DNA of 63,491 nucleotides, taken from Aquiflexum lacus. Its GTDB lineage: Bacteria; Bacteroidota; Bacteroidia; Cytophagales; Cyclobacteriaceae. Shown here one piece after another: positions 35,811 to 45,052 of this stretch. The translations under genes were made by a program, and so were the position numbers. The notes under the pieces are model-generated. The model saw only the letters and a program-made list of their open reading frames with translations, did no database searches and was not told the DNA's origin. Each line of letters begins with the position of its first letter. Position 1 is the first letter of the stretch. The DNA lies in NCBI RefSeq assembly GCF_015476655.1, contig NZ_JABFHF010000035.1, positions 1-63,491 of the forward strand. Direction: 5' to 3'.

Positions 35811-37219
35811 CAGATATCATCCACTACATTTGACCTTTTTCCAAACGGGGTGTTTTTATCTTTTTTGGTCTCAACCTTTTTTTCCCTTGGGGGAAAATTG
35901 ACTTTAGGATCAGCTGTATTCTCTCTTGGAGGTATTTTCGTTTTGGGAGTACCTACACTTTTGTTTTCAGTTGGAGCAGGCTTGGAACTGCTATTGGATT
36001 CTCTGGGGGTTTTCTTCTTGTTTTTGTTGAATGGCTTTTTCTTATTGAATCCCTTCCTCTCTGGATTGGAATGGCCACCCTTGTAATCCGGACCTTTTTC
36101 AAAACCATCTGGTAAAGGCAATTTTTCAACCTCCATCCCAATCAGCGCTTCGATGCGTACAAATTTGTATTTGTCCTTATCACTGATAAAAGTGATGGCT
36201 TCACCTTTGCTGTCCGCCCTTGCAGTTCTACCTACCCGATGGACATAATCCTCAGGATCATTTGGCGTATCGTAATTGATGATCAACTCGATTCCAACTA
36301 CATCAATTCCCCTGGAAATGATGTCCGTACCTATAAGAATCTTCAAAGATTTATTCTTAAACCTTGACATGATCTTTTCTCGCTCAACTTGCTCAAGATC
36401 AGAATGAAAAGCTTCTACCTCAAAATCTTTTTTGAGTAGTTTATACAGGTTTTTTACTTTCTCTTTTGTAGATGCAAAGATGATGACAGCTTCATAATCC
36501 TTCTTGCCAAGAATATCCCGGACTAGGGCTTCTTTCTGTCCATCATATACCAAGTAAGCTCCTTGGGTTACCCCCTCGGCTGTTTTCCCAACCGATAGAC
36601 TGATTTCTTCAGGATCACGGAGAAGTTGTTTGGAAAACTGTCTGATCTTAGGTGGCATGGTGGCAGAAAATAAAACTGTCTGCCTGTTTTTTGGGAGATA
36701 ATTGACGATCTTAAGAATATCTTCTGAGAATCCCATATCCAACATCCTATCTGCTTCGTCCAATATGAGATGTTCAATTTTGTTGAACTGTATCTTCCCT
36801 CCGGCCAATAGTGCAATCAATCTTCCCGGTGTGGCAACAATAATTTCTGCCCCATCTTCCATGGCACGTTTTTGTTGCTCCCAAGCAATTCCATCCCCAC
36901 CTCCATAGACAGGAATAGAACTGATGCCCACAAAATAAGCAAAACCCTGAATCTGTTGATCAATCTGAATCGCGAGCTCTCTGGTTGGTGCTAAAATCAA
37001 GGTATTTAGACCTGATTGACCTTCCCTTGCAATTTTGTTCAAGATGGGTAGAATGAAGGCGGCGGTTTTACCTGTTCCTGTTTGAGCACAGGCAATCAGG
37101 TCTTTACCTTGTTGTATCAAAGGTATAGCAAATTCCTGAATCGGTGTGGGTTTGTCAAAACCCATGGCATCAAGACCTTCCACAAGGCTTGATTCAAAAT
37201 TAAAATCATTAAAATTCAA
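35810..37219 (-). CDS. DEAD/DEAH box RNA helicase (RhlE-like)
   Basis: About 469 residues from the TTG at 37219 (reads NFNDFNFESSLVEGL); a TTG at 37252 is also open but would overlap the upstream gene. Q motif FDKPTPIQ, Walker A AQTGTGKT, DEAD box LDEADRMLDMGF, SAT motif FSATMPP and HRVGRTARADSKG are all intact. The last ~90 residues are a basic, Lys/Pro/Asn-rich low-complexity tail (NKKKPFNKNKKKTPRE), probably RNA-binding. It unwinds RNA in ribosome assembly or decay. It overlaps phzF by a few bases. Confidence 0.94.
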   Translation of the reverse strand: MNFNDFNFESSLVEGLDAMGFDKPTPIQEFAIPLIQQGKDLIACAQTGTGKTAAFILPILNKIAREGQSGLNTLILAPTRELAIQIDQQIQGFAYFVGISSIPVYGGGDGIAWEQQKRAMEDGAEIIVATPGRLIALLAGGKIQFNKIEHLILDEADRMLDMGFSEDILKIVNYLPKNRQTVLFSATMPPKIRQFSKQLLRDPEEISLSVGKTAEGVTQGAYLVYDGQKEALVRDILGKKDYEAVIIFASTKEKVKNLYKLLKKDFEVEAFHSDLEQVEREKIMSRFKNKSLKILIGTDIISRGIDVVGIELIINYDTPNDPEDYVHRVGRTARADSKGEAITFISDKDKYKFVRIEALIGMEVEKLPLPDGFEKGPDYKGGHSNPERKGFNKKKPFNKNKKKTPRESNSSSKPAPTENKSVGTPKTKIPPRENTADPKVNFPPREKKVETKKDKNTPFGKRSNVVDDI

Positions 37220-37230
37220 TGTCTTATTAT

Positions 37231-37575
37231 TTAAACATACATATAGGCCCAAGCAATCAACACAAACTGAAGGGGCAATCTAAGCAATAGGGCCCATTTT
37301 GGTATTCCTTTTGCCCCTTTTTGATACATATAAATATTAGCGGGAAAAACTGCCAATAAAAGTAAAATTATTCCAATGGCTGAAATAGATCTTGTACTTT
37401 CAAAGAACAATCCTAAACCCAAAATAATTTCGATAGCACCAGCTAAGGCATTCAAAAATTTAGGGTTCGGAAGGTATGGCGGAATTATCCTTATATACAT
37501 TCTTGGTTTGACAAAGTGCATGAATCCTGCAAAAACATAAATGCAGCCCATTAAATAAAGAAAAAATAACTCCAT
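37231..37575 (-). CDS. DoxX family membrane protein
   Basis: 114 residues from the ATG at 37575 (MELFFLYLMGCIYVFAG); a TTG at 37605 would add ten. Four membrane helices: LMGCIYVFAGFMHFV, ALAGAIEIILGLGLFF, AIGIILLLLAVFPANIYMY and LLRLPLQFVLIAWAYMYV. The HFVKPRMYIRIIPPYLP loop is typical of DoxX-like proteins of Bacteroidota. No enzymatic role is known. Directly upstream of the helicase. Confidence 0.85.
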   Translation of the reverse strand: MELFFLYLMGCIYVFAGFMHFVKPRMYIRIIPPYLPNPKFLNALAGAIEIILGLGLFFESTRSISAIGIILLLLAVFPANIYMYQKGAKGIPKWALLLRLPLQFVLIAWAYMYV

Positions 37576-37686
37576 CCGATTTTTATTCCTGATATTGAAA
37601 TTCAATAATTATATTACGGATAAATGTAAGGAAAAGAGTACCATATTTCAAACAAATACTCTTTTTGGGCATTAAAGAATTAAATC

Positions 37687-37693
37687 AAGGAGG
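37687..37693 (+). promoter_or_regulatory. Shine-Dalgarno site that decides a TTG start
   Basis: AAGGAGG seven bases before TTG at 37701. Strong SD sites are rare in this phylum, so this argues for 37701 over the open TTG at 37665. Confidence 0.6.
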
Positions 37694-37700
37694 TTTCATT

Positions 37701-38768
37701 TTGAAAAACTCAATAAAAGTTCTCGTAAATTTAATAATAATAACCCTGGGAATTGGAAGTGCTTTGAGTACTGTGAATGCACAGCAGTACACCATCAAGG
37801 GGACTTTAAGAAACGGCGCAAATGATGAATTTATATCAGGTGCGGTGATTACACTTAAAGAAACAGCCTTTTCCGGTATTTCCAATGATGTTGGAGTATT
37901 TACAATTGAAGGGGTATTTGAAGAAAAATTTATACTAAACATCCAGGTAAATGGATTCCAATCGTATCAATCCCAAATCACAGTAAGCGAAGACCTTAAC
38001 CTTGGGATTATCACTCTTTTTCCTTTTGGCTATGAAGATGGATCCGGGGAAGCGCTTCAAAAAACAATTCGGGCTACAAATGTTGCAGAACTTTTCAGCA
38101 AAAGGCCAAATTTCATTGGAGGTCACTCTGTCTTCGGAATTCCACCTGACCCAAAGCGATTGATTGGGAATTTTTACCTTGACACCAAATGGAATAAAGC
38201 TTCAATTCTCCTTTATAAAGACGATGAAATCATTGAGGGGTATTTTGTCAGGTACAATATCAATTCCAATAATTTTGAATTGAGGGCCGAAGATTCTGAT
38301 GAAGCTACTGCCATTCCAGGTTTTAGGATCAGAAACATCGTTTGGGTCGATTCAAGACACATGGTACCAAGATATTTTGTCAATGGTATGGATCTTAGGG
38401 ATGAAGGAGTTCCGATTGCCGGATTTTTTGAAGTATTGGTAGATGGTAAAATGCCTTTGGTAAGGAGGACTGTAGCAACTATCAAAGAATCCAATTACAA
38501 TGCAGCACTGATGGTGGGAAACAGAAATGATGAGATCATCAAGCGGTTTGTCTATTATTACATACAAGACAATAACTTATTTGAAATACCAAAGAAAAAG
38601 AAAAAGTTCTTCCAGATTTTTGGAGAGAAGTCCCAAGAAATGGAGGTATTTGCTAAGGATAATAATATGAACTTGCGCGAGCCTTCCACTTGGTTCAATC
38701 TGTTTACACATTATAACAATAAATTTGAAGGTTTTAAACCGCTTTTACCTGACTTAATCGACAATTGA
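37701..38768 (+). CDS. Carboxypeptidase-like regulatory domain protein, secreted
   Basis: 355 residues from the TTG at 37701 (KNSIKVLVNLIIITLGIG), which gives a signal peptide ending STVNAQQ. Residues ~30-110 are a carboxypeptidase regulatory-like beta-sandwich (YTIKGTLRNGANDEFISGAVI ends its first strands), as found at the N-terminus of TonB receptors. The remaining 240 residues are unrecognised and have no membrane segment. The stop codon overlaps a possible TTG of the following gene; the real ATG is two bases later. Periplasmic or surface-exposed. Confidence 0.78.
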   Translation: MKNSIKVLVNLIIITLGIGSALSTVNAQQYTIKGTLRNGANDEFISGAVITLKETAFSGISNDVGVFTIEGVFEEKFILNIQVNGFQSYQSQITVSEDLNLGIITLFPFGYEDGSGEALQKTIRATNVAELFSKRPNFIGGHSVFGIPPDPKRLIGNFYLDTKWNKASILLYKDDEIIEGYFVRYNINSNNFELRAEDSDEATAIPGFRIRNIVWVDSRHMVPRYFVNGMDLRDEGVPIAGFFEVLVDGKMPLVRRTVATIKESNYNAALMVGNRNDEIIKRFVYYYIQDNNLFEIPKKKKKFFQIFGEKSQEMEVFAKDNNMNLREPSTWFNLFTHYNNKFEGFKPLLPDLIDN

Positions 38769-38770
38769 CC

Positions 38771-40621
38771 ATGATCAAAAAAATAATTTTCATCAACTTA
38801 CTTTGCTTGGGTTTGATTGGCTATAACCAAGCCCAGACTCAAAAACCACCGCTTCACGGCAAGCATTGGATGGCCATCACTGGAAAGCCATTAGGAGCTA
38901 CAGCAGGAGCCATGATTTTCAACCAAGGTGGAAATGCCGTGGATGCTTCTTGCGCCATGTTGGCCGCAGTATGCACCATGTGGGATGTCCTCAGTTGGGG
39001 AGGTGAAACGCAGGCCCTGATATATAATCCCAAAACGGGAAAAGTGATTGCCATCAATGCCATGGGCATAGCGCCAACAGGTGCTACTGTGGAATTTTTC
39101 AAGGGAAAAGATATGCCATACCCACCGGAATTCGGTCCCTTGGCAGCAACGACTCCAGGAACTCCTGGAGGATTGATGACCATGCTGGCAGAATATGGTA
39201 CCATGAGTTTGGAACAAATTCTTGCTCCTGCCATGGAAATGGCTCAAGGATATCCCATTGAAGCCCAAGCAGCCAACAGTATTGAAAGCAGAAAAGACCT
39301 GATCAAAGAATGGCCATATTCTAAAAAAGTGTTTTTACCGCACTTGGGTGAAGAAAGAGAGGCCCCCTTTGCTGGGGAAGTATTTGTGCAGGAAGATCTT
39401 TATCAGACACTTAAAAAATTGGTGGATACAGAAAAGCAGGCTTTGGCTCAGGGAAAATCCAGAAAGGAGGCGATTTATGCAGCAAATGAGCGATTTTATA
39501 AAGGAGATATCGCTGAAGAGATTGTCAAAGGTACTAGAGAACAGGGCGGCCTATTCACCATGGAAGATCTTGCCAAATGGAAAGTCAAGATTGAGGAACC
39601 GCTCATGGTAAATTATAAGGGTATTGAGGTTTACAAGCTTCAAGAGTGGACTCAAGGCCCTGCATTGCTGCAAAGTCTCAACATCTTAGAGAACTTTGAC
39701 TTAAAGTCAATGGGTTATAATTCTGCCAATTACATCAACACCCTTTATCAAACCATGAGCCTAGCTTTTTCGGACAGGGACTTTTACTATGGAGATCCGG
39801 AATTTTTACCCCGAAGCCCTATGAAAGGTCTATTGTCAAAGGAATATGCCAAAGAAAGGGCAAAATTGATCAGTGAAAAAAACAATGAAGAAATAGGCCC
39901 CGGAGACCCCTACCCTTTTCAGGGCGAAAAAAATCCCTTCATGCATTTACTTGAAAAGAGAAAAGATGCTTTGGCTTACTATCAGCCGGATTTGCCAATT
40001 CAAGGTCCTGAGGATCCCTTTTTAGATCATTTCCTCAAGGCAGGTACTACTTCTATCCAAGCTGCCGATGCGGAAGGTTGGGTAGTTTCAATTACCCCTT
40101 CGGGAGGATGGATACCTGCTGCCATTGCCGGTAATACAGGCATAGGCCTAAGTCAAAGGATGCAGAGTTTTGTGCTTGATGAAACAATGAATCCATACAA
40201 TGTGCTCGAGCCGGGCAAAAGGCCAAGGGTTACCCTGACGCCGAGTATGGCCTTGAAAGACGGAAAGCCATTTCTCTCCTTTGCAGTGCAGGGAGCCGAT
40301 ACCCAAGACCAAAATTTACTTCAAATGTTCTTGAATATTGTTGAATTTGGGATGACGGTTCAGGAGGCTGCAGAAGCAGCCAATATCAACAGTTATCAAA
40401 TGCAGTCATCTTTTGGTGCACATGAAATCAAACCTGGAGGTTTGACCCTCAATAGTCAGGTTCCATCATGGGTGAGAAGTGATTTAAAAACCCGAGGTTA
40501 TAAAATGGACTTTTTAGACCGAACCTCAGGTCCGCTTAATGGAATCTGGTTTGATTGGAAACATGGCACCTTCTGGGGAGGATCAAGTAATAATGGAGAG
40601 GATTATGGGATTGCTTGGTAG
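38771..40621 (+). CDS. Gamma-glutamyltransferase family protein
   Basis: 616 residues from the ATG at 38771 with a signal peptide ending GYNQAQTQ. The N-terminal nucleophile (Ntn) hydrolase fold is cut autocatalytically at the Thr in KAGTTSIQAADAEGWVVS. Other conserved blocks are GGNAVDASCAMLAAV, TTPGTPGGLMTMLAEYG and GNTGIGLSQRMQSF. Known members transfer or hydrolyse gamma-glutamyl groups, such as glutathione; in a bacillithiol user the substrate may be other gamma-glutamyl peptides. Starts two bases after the preceding stop, so probably in the same transcript. Confidence 0.92.
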   Translation: MIKKIIFINLLCLGLIGYNQAQTQKPPLHGKHWMAITGKPLGATAGAMIFNQGGNAVDASCAMLAAVCTMWDVLSWGGETQALIYNPKTGKVIAINAMGIAPTGATVEFFKGKDMPYPPEFGPLAATTPGTPGGLMTMLAEYGTMSLEQILAPAMEMAQGYPIEAQAANSIESRKDLIKEWPYSKKVFLPHLGEEREAPFAGEVFVQEDLYQTLKKLVDTEKQALAQGKSRKEAIYAANERFYKGDIAEEIVKGTREQGGLFTMEDLAKWKVKIEEPLMVNYKGIEVYKLQEWTQGPALLQSLNILENFDLKSMGYNSANYINTLYQTMSLAFSDRDFYYGDPEFLPRSPMKGLLSKEYAKERAKLISEKNNEEIGPGDPYPFQGEKNPFMHLLEKRKDALAYYQPDLPIQGPEDPFLDHFLKAGTTSIQAADAEGWVVSITPSGGWIPAAIAGNTGIGLSQRMQSFVLDETMNPYNVLEPGKRPRVTLTPSMALKDGKPFLSFAVQGADTQDQNLLQMFLNIVEFGMTVQEAAEAANINSYQMQSSFGAHEIKPGGLTLNSQVPSWVRSDLKTRGYKMDFLDRTSGPLNGIWFDWKHGTFWGGSSNNGEDYGIAW

Positions 40622-40723
40622 TTGAATAATTTTAGAATTTAGATTTAAGGATGTAGATTTTGGGGGAAATATAAATGTCTCGATCTGAAAATTCTTGACA
40701 CTTTTAACTGCATTTTCTGATAA

Positions 40724-40756
40724 AAACCTTTGGGGTATTGAAAACCCCAAAGGTTT
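40724..40756. terminator. Hairpin terminator between the converging GGT and SBF genes
   Basis: AAACCTTTGGGG/CCCCAAAGGTTT, a 12-bp stem with a 9-nt loop; only short T runs on both sides. Confidence 0.55.
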
Positions 40757-40812
40757 AACCCTAACTCATCTCGTCTCTTGGCTTCTGTTTCTTATCTTTG
40801 GGTTCTCAAATC

Positions 40813-41820
40813 TCATCCGCCAGGGCGGCGGACAGGCGTCTTCCCCTCCCCCAACTTCTGCGCAATGGCTGATCCTGCCATCAACTGAAGAGAATGATAA
40901 ACCATTAGCGGTAAAAGAATGACTCCGAAGATAACAGGGTCAGGAAACATTACCCTTCCCATTACTGCACCTTGGACAAGGGATTTTTTACTTCCACAGA
41001 AAACCAAAGTGATCATGTCTTCTCTGGAAAAATTGAAAAACCTTGAAACCACGTACATCAAGCCCATCATCAAAAAGAAAAAACCCAACATCAATATTCC
41101 AAGCCAAATCAATTCACCTGCACTTTGCCCCTCAAACATGTTCTCAGCAAAAGATTCAGCAAAAGCGGTGAAAACAATCAATAAAATAATGGCCTGATCA
41201 AAGTTTTTGAGAGCAGCCTGATATTTATTTACAAACTTTATCAGATAGGGATGTACAAATAATCCAATGATAACAGGAAACAAAATTTGGAGGCTCAGTT
41301 TGATAAAAGTATCCGTCAGGTCAAATCCAACGGCTGATTCAGGCAATATCAAATCCATCCAAAGTGGCGTGATAAATATCCCTACCATGCTGGAGATACT
41401 GGCATTGAAAATCGCCGCAGGAAGATTACCTCCTGCAATACTGACCATGACCACTGAGGAAGAAACAGTTGAAGGCAAAGCAGCCAAATAGAAGGTTCCT
41501 ATCCAAAGATAACTTTCCTCACTGCCCCAAATGGTATACAGGATTAAGATAATCAAAGGAAAAATCAAAAATGTAGTCGATTGGACCAAGAGATGTAATT
41601 TCCAATTGGAAAGACCTTCTTTCAACTTTTGTGGGCTAAGCTTGACGCCATAAAAAAAGAATATAAAAGAAATACCTGCTCCTGTTATGGTTTTTAGCGG
41701 TAAAGGACTTTCTGATGTCCCCCACTCCGGAAAGAATTTTGCCAAAAAAATCATCCCCACCAACAAAAAGAAAAATGTATTCAGTCCGGCCCTTTTCAGT
41801 GTATCTTTAAACTTGGACAT
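40813..41820 (-). CDS. Bile acid:sodium symporter (SBF-like) family protein
   Basis: 335 residues with nine or ten membrane helices and no signal peptide. GISFIFFFYGVKLSPQKLKEG, TLPSTVSSSVVMVSIAGG (in the form YLAALPSTVSSSVVM) and MVYHSLQLMAGSAIA fit the SBF-like group of the SLC10/YfeH type. The cargo is unknown; in bacteria it may be an organic anion. The last residues (PVRRPGG) are encoded by a dispersed GC-rich palindrome that also abuts the stop codon, so the native C-terminus has probably been replaced. Confidence 0.88.
   Translation of the reverse strand: MSKFKDTLKRAGLNTFFFLLVGMIFLAKFFPEWGTSESPLPLKTITGAGISFIFFFYGVKLSPQKLKEGLSNWKLHLLVQSTTFLIFPLIILILYTIWGSEESYLWIGTFYLAALPSTVSSSVVMVSIAGGNLPAAIFNASISSMVGIFITPLWMDLILPESAVGFDLTDTFIKLSLQILFPVIIGLFVHPYLIKFVNKYQAALKNFDQAIILLIVFTAFAESFAENMFEGQSAGELIWLGILMLGFFFLMMGLMYVVSRFFNFSREDMITLVFCGSKKSLVQGAVMGRVMFPDPVIFGVILLPLMVYHSLQLMAGSAIAQKLGEGKTPVRRPGG
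40816..40832. repeat. Dispersed palindrome TCCGCCAGGGCGGCGGA
   Basis: Same family as 13187-13200 and 26000-26013, here next to the TGA of the SBF-like gene and within its coding sequence. Confidence 0.65.
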
Positions 41821-41823
41821 GAT

Positions 41824-42591
41824 TTATTGTGGGTTTTGGGAATTCAAAAAAGACTGCCTCCTGACATTGTCACAGATGATAGCTGTGGCCACTGCTACAT
41901 TGAGTGATTCAGCATTACCAAATCTTGGAATCGTGATTTTCTGGTTGACTAATTTTTCCAGATTGTCAGAAATTCCTTTTGATTCATTGCCCATCAAAAT
42001 GATACCCGACTTCCCAAAACCTTGTTTGTAAATATTTTCGCCTTCCAGAAAAGCACCATAAACAGGAAGTTTTGATGCCATTAAATAAGGCTTGAGATCT
42101 GTATAAAATATATTGACCCGTGTAAAACTGCCCATGCTTGCATGTAGGACTTTTGGATTGTAAAAATCAGCTGACTCGTTGGAAAGGATGATATTATTGA
42201 TCCCATACCAATCTGAAATCCTGATAATTGTCCCTAAATTTCCAGGATCTCTGACATCATCAAGGGCAATAGCCCAATCATTTGAACTCAATTCAATTCG
42301 TTCGTTGGATTTAATGGAAGCAACTGCCAAAGCGGAATCATTGGTTTGGAAAGAACCTAAGGACTCCAATGTTTTTTGATTTACTTCAATAGCTTCCCCA
42401 GTAAACTTATTGATGACAGATTGGTTTTCATCAGCAAATTTAGATGTAAACAAAAGATGGCTGACCTGAAAATTTGAAGCCAGTAATTCCGTTACATTTT
42501 TGCCACCTTCCACAAAAAAAGCGTTTTCCTGTTTCCGGAATTTTTTCTGGTGCAAGGATTTAATAAACTTAAGCGTATTTTTGCTTAACAT
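41824..42591 (-). CDS. TrmH family (SpoU) RNA 2'-O-methyltransferase
   Basis: 255 residues from the ATG at 42591 (MLSKNTLKFIKSL); a TTG at 42606 would add five. SPOUT-class enzyme using SAM: N-terminal substrate-binding domain (HQKKFRKQENAFFVEGGKNV), then the knotted domain with ALDDVRDPGNLGTIIR, LMGNESKGIS and the C-terminal IPRFGNAESLNVAVATAI. It probably 2'-O-methylates 23S rRNA or tRNA. The gene is divergent from tamL, with only 18 bp between the start codons. Confidence 0.93.
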   Translation of the reverse strand: MLSKNTLKFIKSLHQKKFRKQENAFFVEGGKNVTELLASNFQVSHLLFTSKFADENQSVINKFTGEAIEVNQKTLESLGSFQTNDSALAVASIKSNERIELSSNDWAIALDDVRDPGNLGTIIRISDWYGINNIILSNESADFYNPKVLHASMGSFTRVNIFYTDLKPYLMASKLPVYGAFLEGENIYKQGFGKSGIILMGNESKGISDNLEKLVNQKITIPRFGNAESLNVAVATAIICDNVRRQSFLNSQNPQ

Positions 42592-42609
42592 TCGGTTAAT
42601 TGCCAAATA

Positions 42610-45024
42610 GTGAATAAAGCCAAATATATAAACTTTCTCTTTCTGCTTATTTTTATTTCAGGCTGTTCTTTGACCAAAGGGCTTAAAGAAGGTCAGTATT
42701 TGGTTTATGATGTCAATTTAAGCGGTGTAAAGAGAAGTGATAAATCATCCCTGCAAAACCTAATCCGGCAAAATCCAAACACCAGAATCCCTTTAATCAA
42801 TACTTCTGTGGGAGTTTCACTTTACCGCTTTGGAGAATGGACTTTCGACAGTACCAAGCATCTCAATAGGAAGGCGAATTTGGAGGAAGAAAGGAGAAAC
42901 CTGATCGAAATCGATGAAGAAAATAAGCTGGATAGAAATCAGATTAAAAGACTCAATAAACTCAATACCAATATAGCTGCGATTGAAAAAAAGTTGGAGT
43001 TTGGTAATTTTTACATGAGAACAGGAAATCCAAGAGTCATTTATGACAGTGCCATTACAGCGGAAAGCAGTAAACAAATGGAATTTTATTTGTTCAACAA
43101 TGGATTCTTTGATGCTGAGACCGACTATGAGGTTACCAAATCAAAAAAGAAAGCTAAAATCACTTATTATATAATTGAAAATGAGCCCTATATTATTGAT
43201 ACATTTTACACAAGATCTGATGACGATGACATTTATGATCTTTTGTTGAAAAATAATGCCAACACAAATATCAAATCCTCTCGGATCTATGAACAAAGCA
43301 ACATATCCAAAGAAAGGCAACGGGTTGAAGATCTTTTAAAAGAAAATGGGTACTACACTTTTTCTAGGTCTTATATTGAATACAACATTTATAAGGATAC
43401 TGTAGAAAAAACAGTCAATGTTGAACAGGTGATCCGAAAACCTGTGTATGCAGATAACCATCAGGTATATACCCTTGATTCAATTTATTTTTCCATTGAT
43501 CCTCCATCAAATGAATTTATTGACTCAGGAAGTAAGCATATTTATCAGGATATCAACTTTGAAGTTTATGAGGATAAATACTCTGAAAAAATAATTTCTT
43601 CCCGGATTTTCATGTCAAAAGGAGACCTTTACAACAGAACTGACGTCATTGAGACCCAAAGACAACTGGCCAACCTTGACCTCTTTAGATTTGTCAATAT
43701 TGCCTTTGATACCATTGGGAACATCCTTAGGCCAAGAATCTATACCCAACCCAATCAAAAATACCAAATCACCAATCAAGTGGGTGCCAGTATTACAGAA
43801 CAGGTTCCAGGACCATTTTTCAGCCATTCTCTCAGAAACAGAAATCTTTTCCGTGGGTCCGAGATTTTTGAGTTCTTTTTCAGAGCGGGTTTGGAAGGTG
43901 TGGTATCAGCGACAGGTGAAGGAGGAGTTTTTCGAAGCCGCGAACTCAATACTTCCGCTTCCATCATATTTCCGCAGTTTTTGCTCCCCTTAAGCATTAA
44001 TTCCCTTGAAAGATTCGGAAGATATAACCCTAGAACTAGGACCCTGATCGGCTACAATTATGTTAACAGGCCAGAATATATCCGAGAAAGTGTCAATGGT
44101 GTAATTAGCTACAACTGGAACACCAGAAACCTGAAGCAGCAATATACGCTTAATGTCCTTGATGCCAATTTCATTCGCTCCAGCCTCAGTGATGAATTCA
44201 GGATATTATTGGAAGGACTTCAAGACCAAGGAAACAACCTGATCAATTCATTTTTACCCTCCTATGTAAGTAGTATTTCTGGGCAAGTGATTTTCAACTT
44301 TAACCAGTATGGCGCATTTCAAAGAAACAGGGCTTCTTTATTCAGGCTGTTTCTGGAAAGTGGTGGCACAACCTTGAACTTTGTCAATACGGATTTTGTC
44401 GAGGCAAGAAGTCTTGCATATTTCCAGTTTCTCAAGTTTCAAGCAGATTTTAGACGATATGTTCCGATTACGAGACAGCAGACATTTGCTTACCGGCTCA
44501 ATCTTGGTATGGCCAAGCCTTATGGTGTGAGCAATGGGATTTTGCCTTATGAAAAATATTTCTTTGCTGGAGGAAGCACCGGAATTCGGGCTTGGCAACC
44601 AAGACGGCTAGGACCAGGTTCCTTCACCCCTAATACCTTTGAAGATGGCTCTTTTGATTATAGATTTGAACAGCCTGGTGATATTTTGTTCGAAGGAATG
44701 TTTGAATTCAGATCAAAAATATATGGATATTTTGATGGTGCATTTTTCATAGACCTTGGAAACAGTTGGACTTTCAATGAAGATCCTACAAGGCCCGGAG
44801 CAAATTTTGAATTCAATAGATTTTACAAAGAAATAGCCGTCGGGACTGGATTGGGATTAAGGATGGATTTTGATTTTCTTGTCCTAAGATTAGATATGGG
44901 TGTCAAAGCCGTGGACCCCGCAAGACCACTTGGAGAAAGATTTATATTAGGCAATTTCTTCAAAAGCTTCTTAGGCGATCGAGGACAGACTGTTTTCAAT
45001 ATTGGAATCGGATATCCTTTTTAA
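42610..45024 (+). CDS. tamL: TamL-like BamA/TamA family outer membrane lipoprotein
   Basis: 804 residues, GTG start. Lipoprotein signal peptide with the lipobox around ISGCSL (Cys19). POTRA-like periplasmic domains fill the first ~400 residues; the C-terminal 400 form an Omp85 barrel ending in the aromatic GIGYPF. FAGGSTGIRAWQPRRLGPG is the conserved loop 6 motif. TamL is the lipid-anchored Bacteroidota form of TamA, thought to help insert or lipid-supply the outer membrane with TamB. No tamB lies beside it here. Confidence 0.88.
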   Translation: MNKAKYINFLFLLIFISGCSLTKGLKEGQYLVYDVNLSGVKRSDKSSLQNLIRQNPNTRIPLINTSVGVSLYRFGEWTFDSTKHLNRKANLEEERRNLIEIDEENKLDRNQIKRLNKLNTNIAAIEKKLEFGNFYMRTGNPRVIYDSAITAESSKQMEFYLFNNGFFDAETDYEVTKSKKKAKITYYIIENEPYIIDTFYTRSDDDDIYDLLLKNNANTNIKSSRIYEQSNISKERQRVEDLLKENGYYTFSRSYIEYNIYKDTVEKTVNVEQVIRKPVYADNHQVYTLDSIYFSIDPPSNEFIDSGSKHIYQDINFEVYEDKYSEKIISSRIFMSKGDLYNRTDVIETQRQLANLDLFRFVNIAFDTIGNILRPRIYTQPNQKYQITNQVGASITEQVPGPFFSHSLRNRNLFRGSEIFEFFFRAGLEGVVSATGEGGVFRSRELNTSASIIFPQFLLPLSINSLERFGRYNPRTRTLIGYNYVNRPEYIRESVNGVISYNWNTRNLKQQYTLNVLDANFIRSSLSDEFRILLEGLQDQGNNLINSFLPSYVSSISGQVIFNFNQYGAFQRNRASLFRLFLESGGTTLNFVNTDFVEARSLAYFQFLKFQADFRRYVPITRQQTFAYRLNLGMAKPYGVSNGILPYEKYFFAGGSTGIRAWQPRRLGPGSFTPNTFEDGSFDYRFEQPGDILFEGMFEFRSKIYGYFDGAFFIDLGNSWTFNEDPTRPGANFEFNRFYKEIAVGTGLGLRMDFDFLVLRLDMGVKAVDPARPLGERFILGNFFKSFLGDRGQTVFNIGIGYPF

Positions 45025-45052
45025 ATGAGATTTCAGATCTGTGTGAAGGCCT

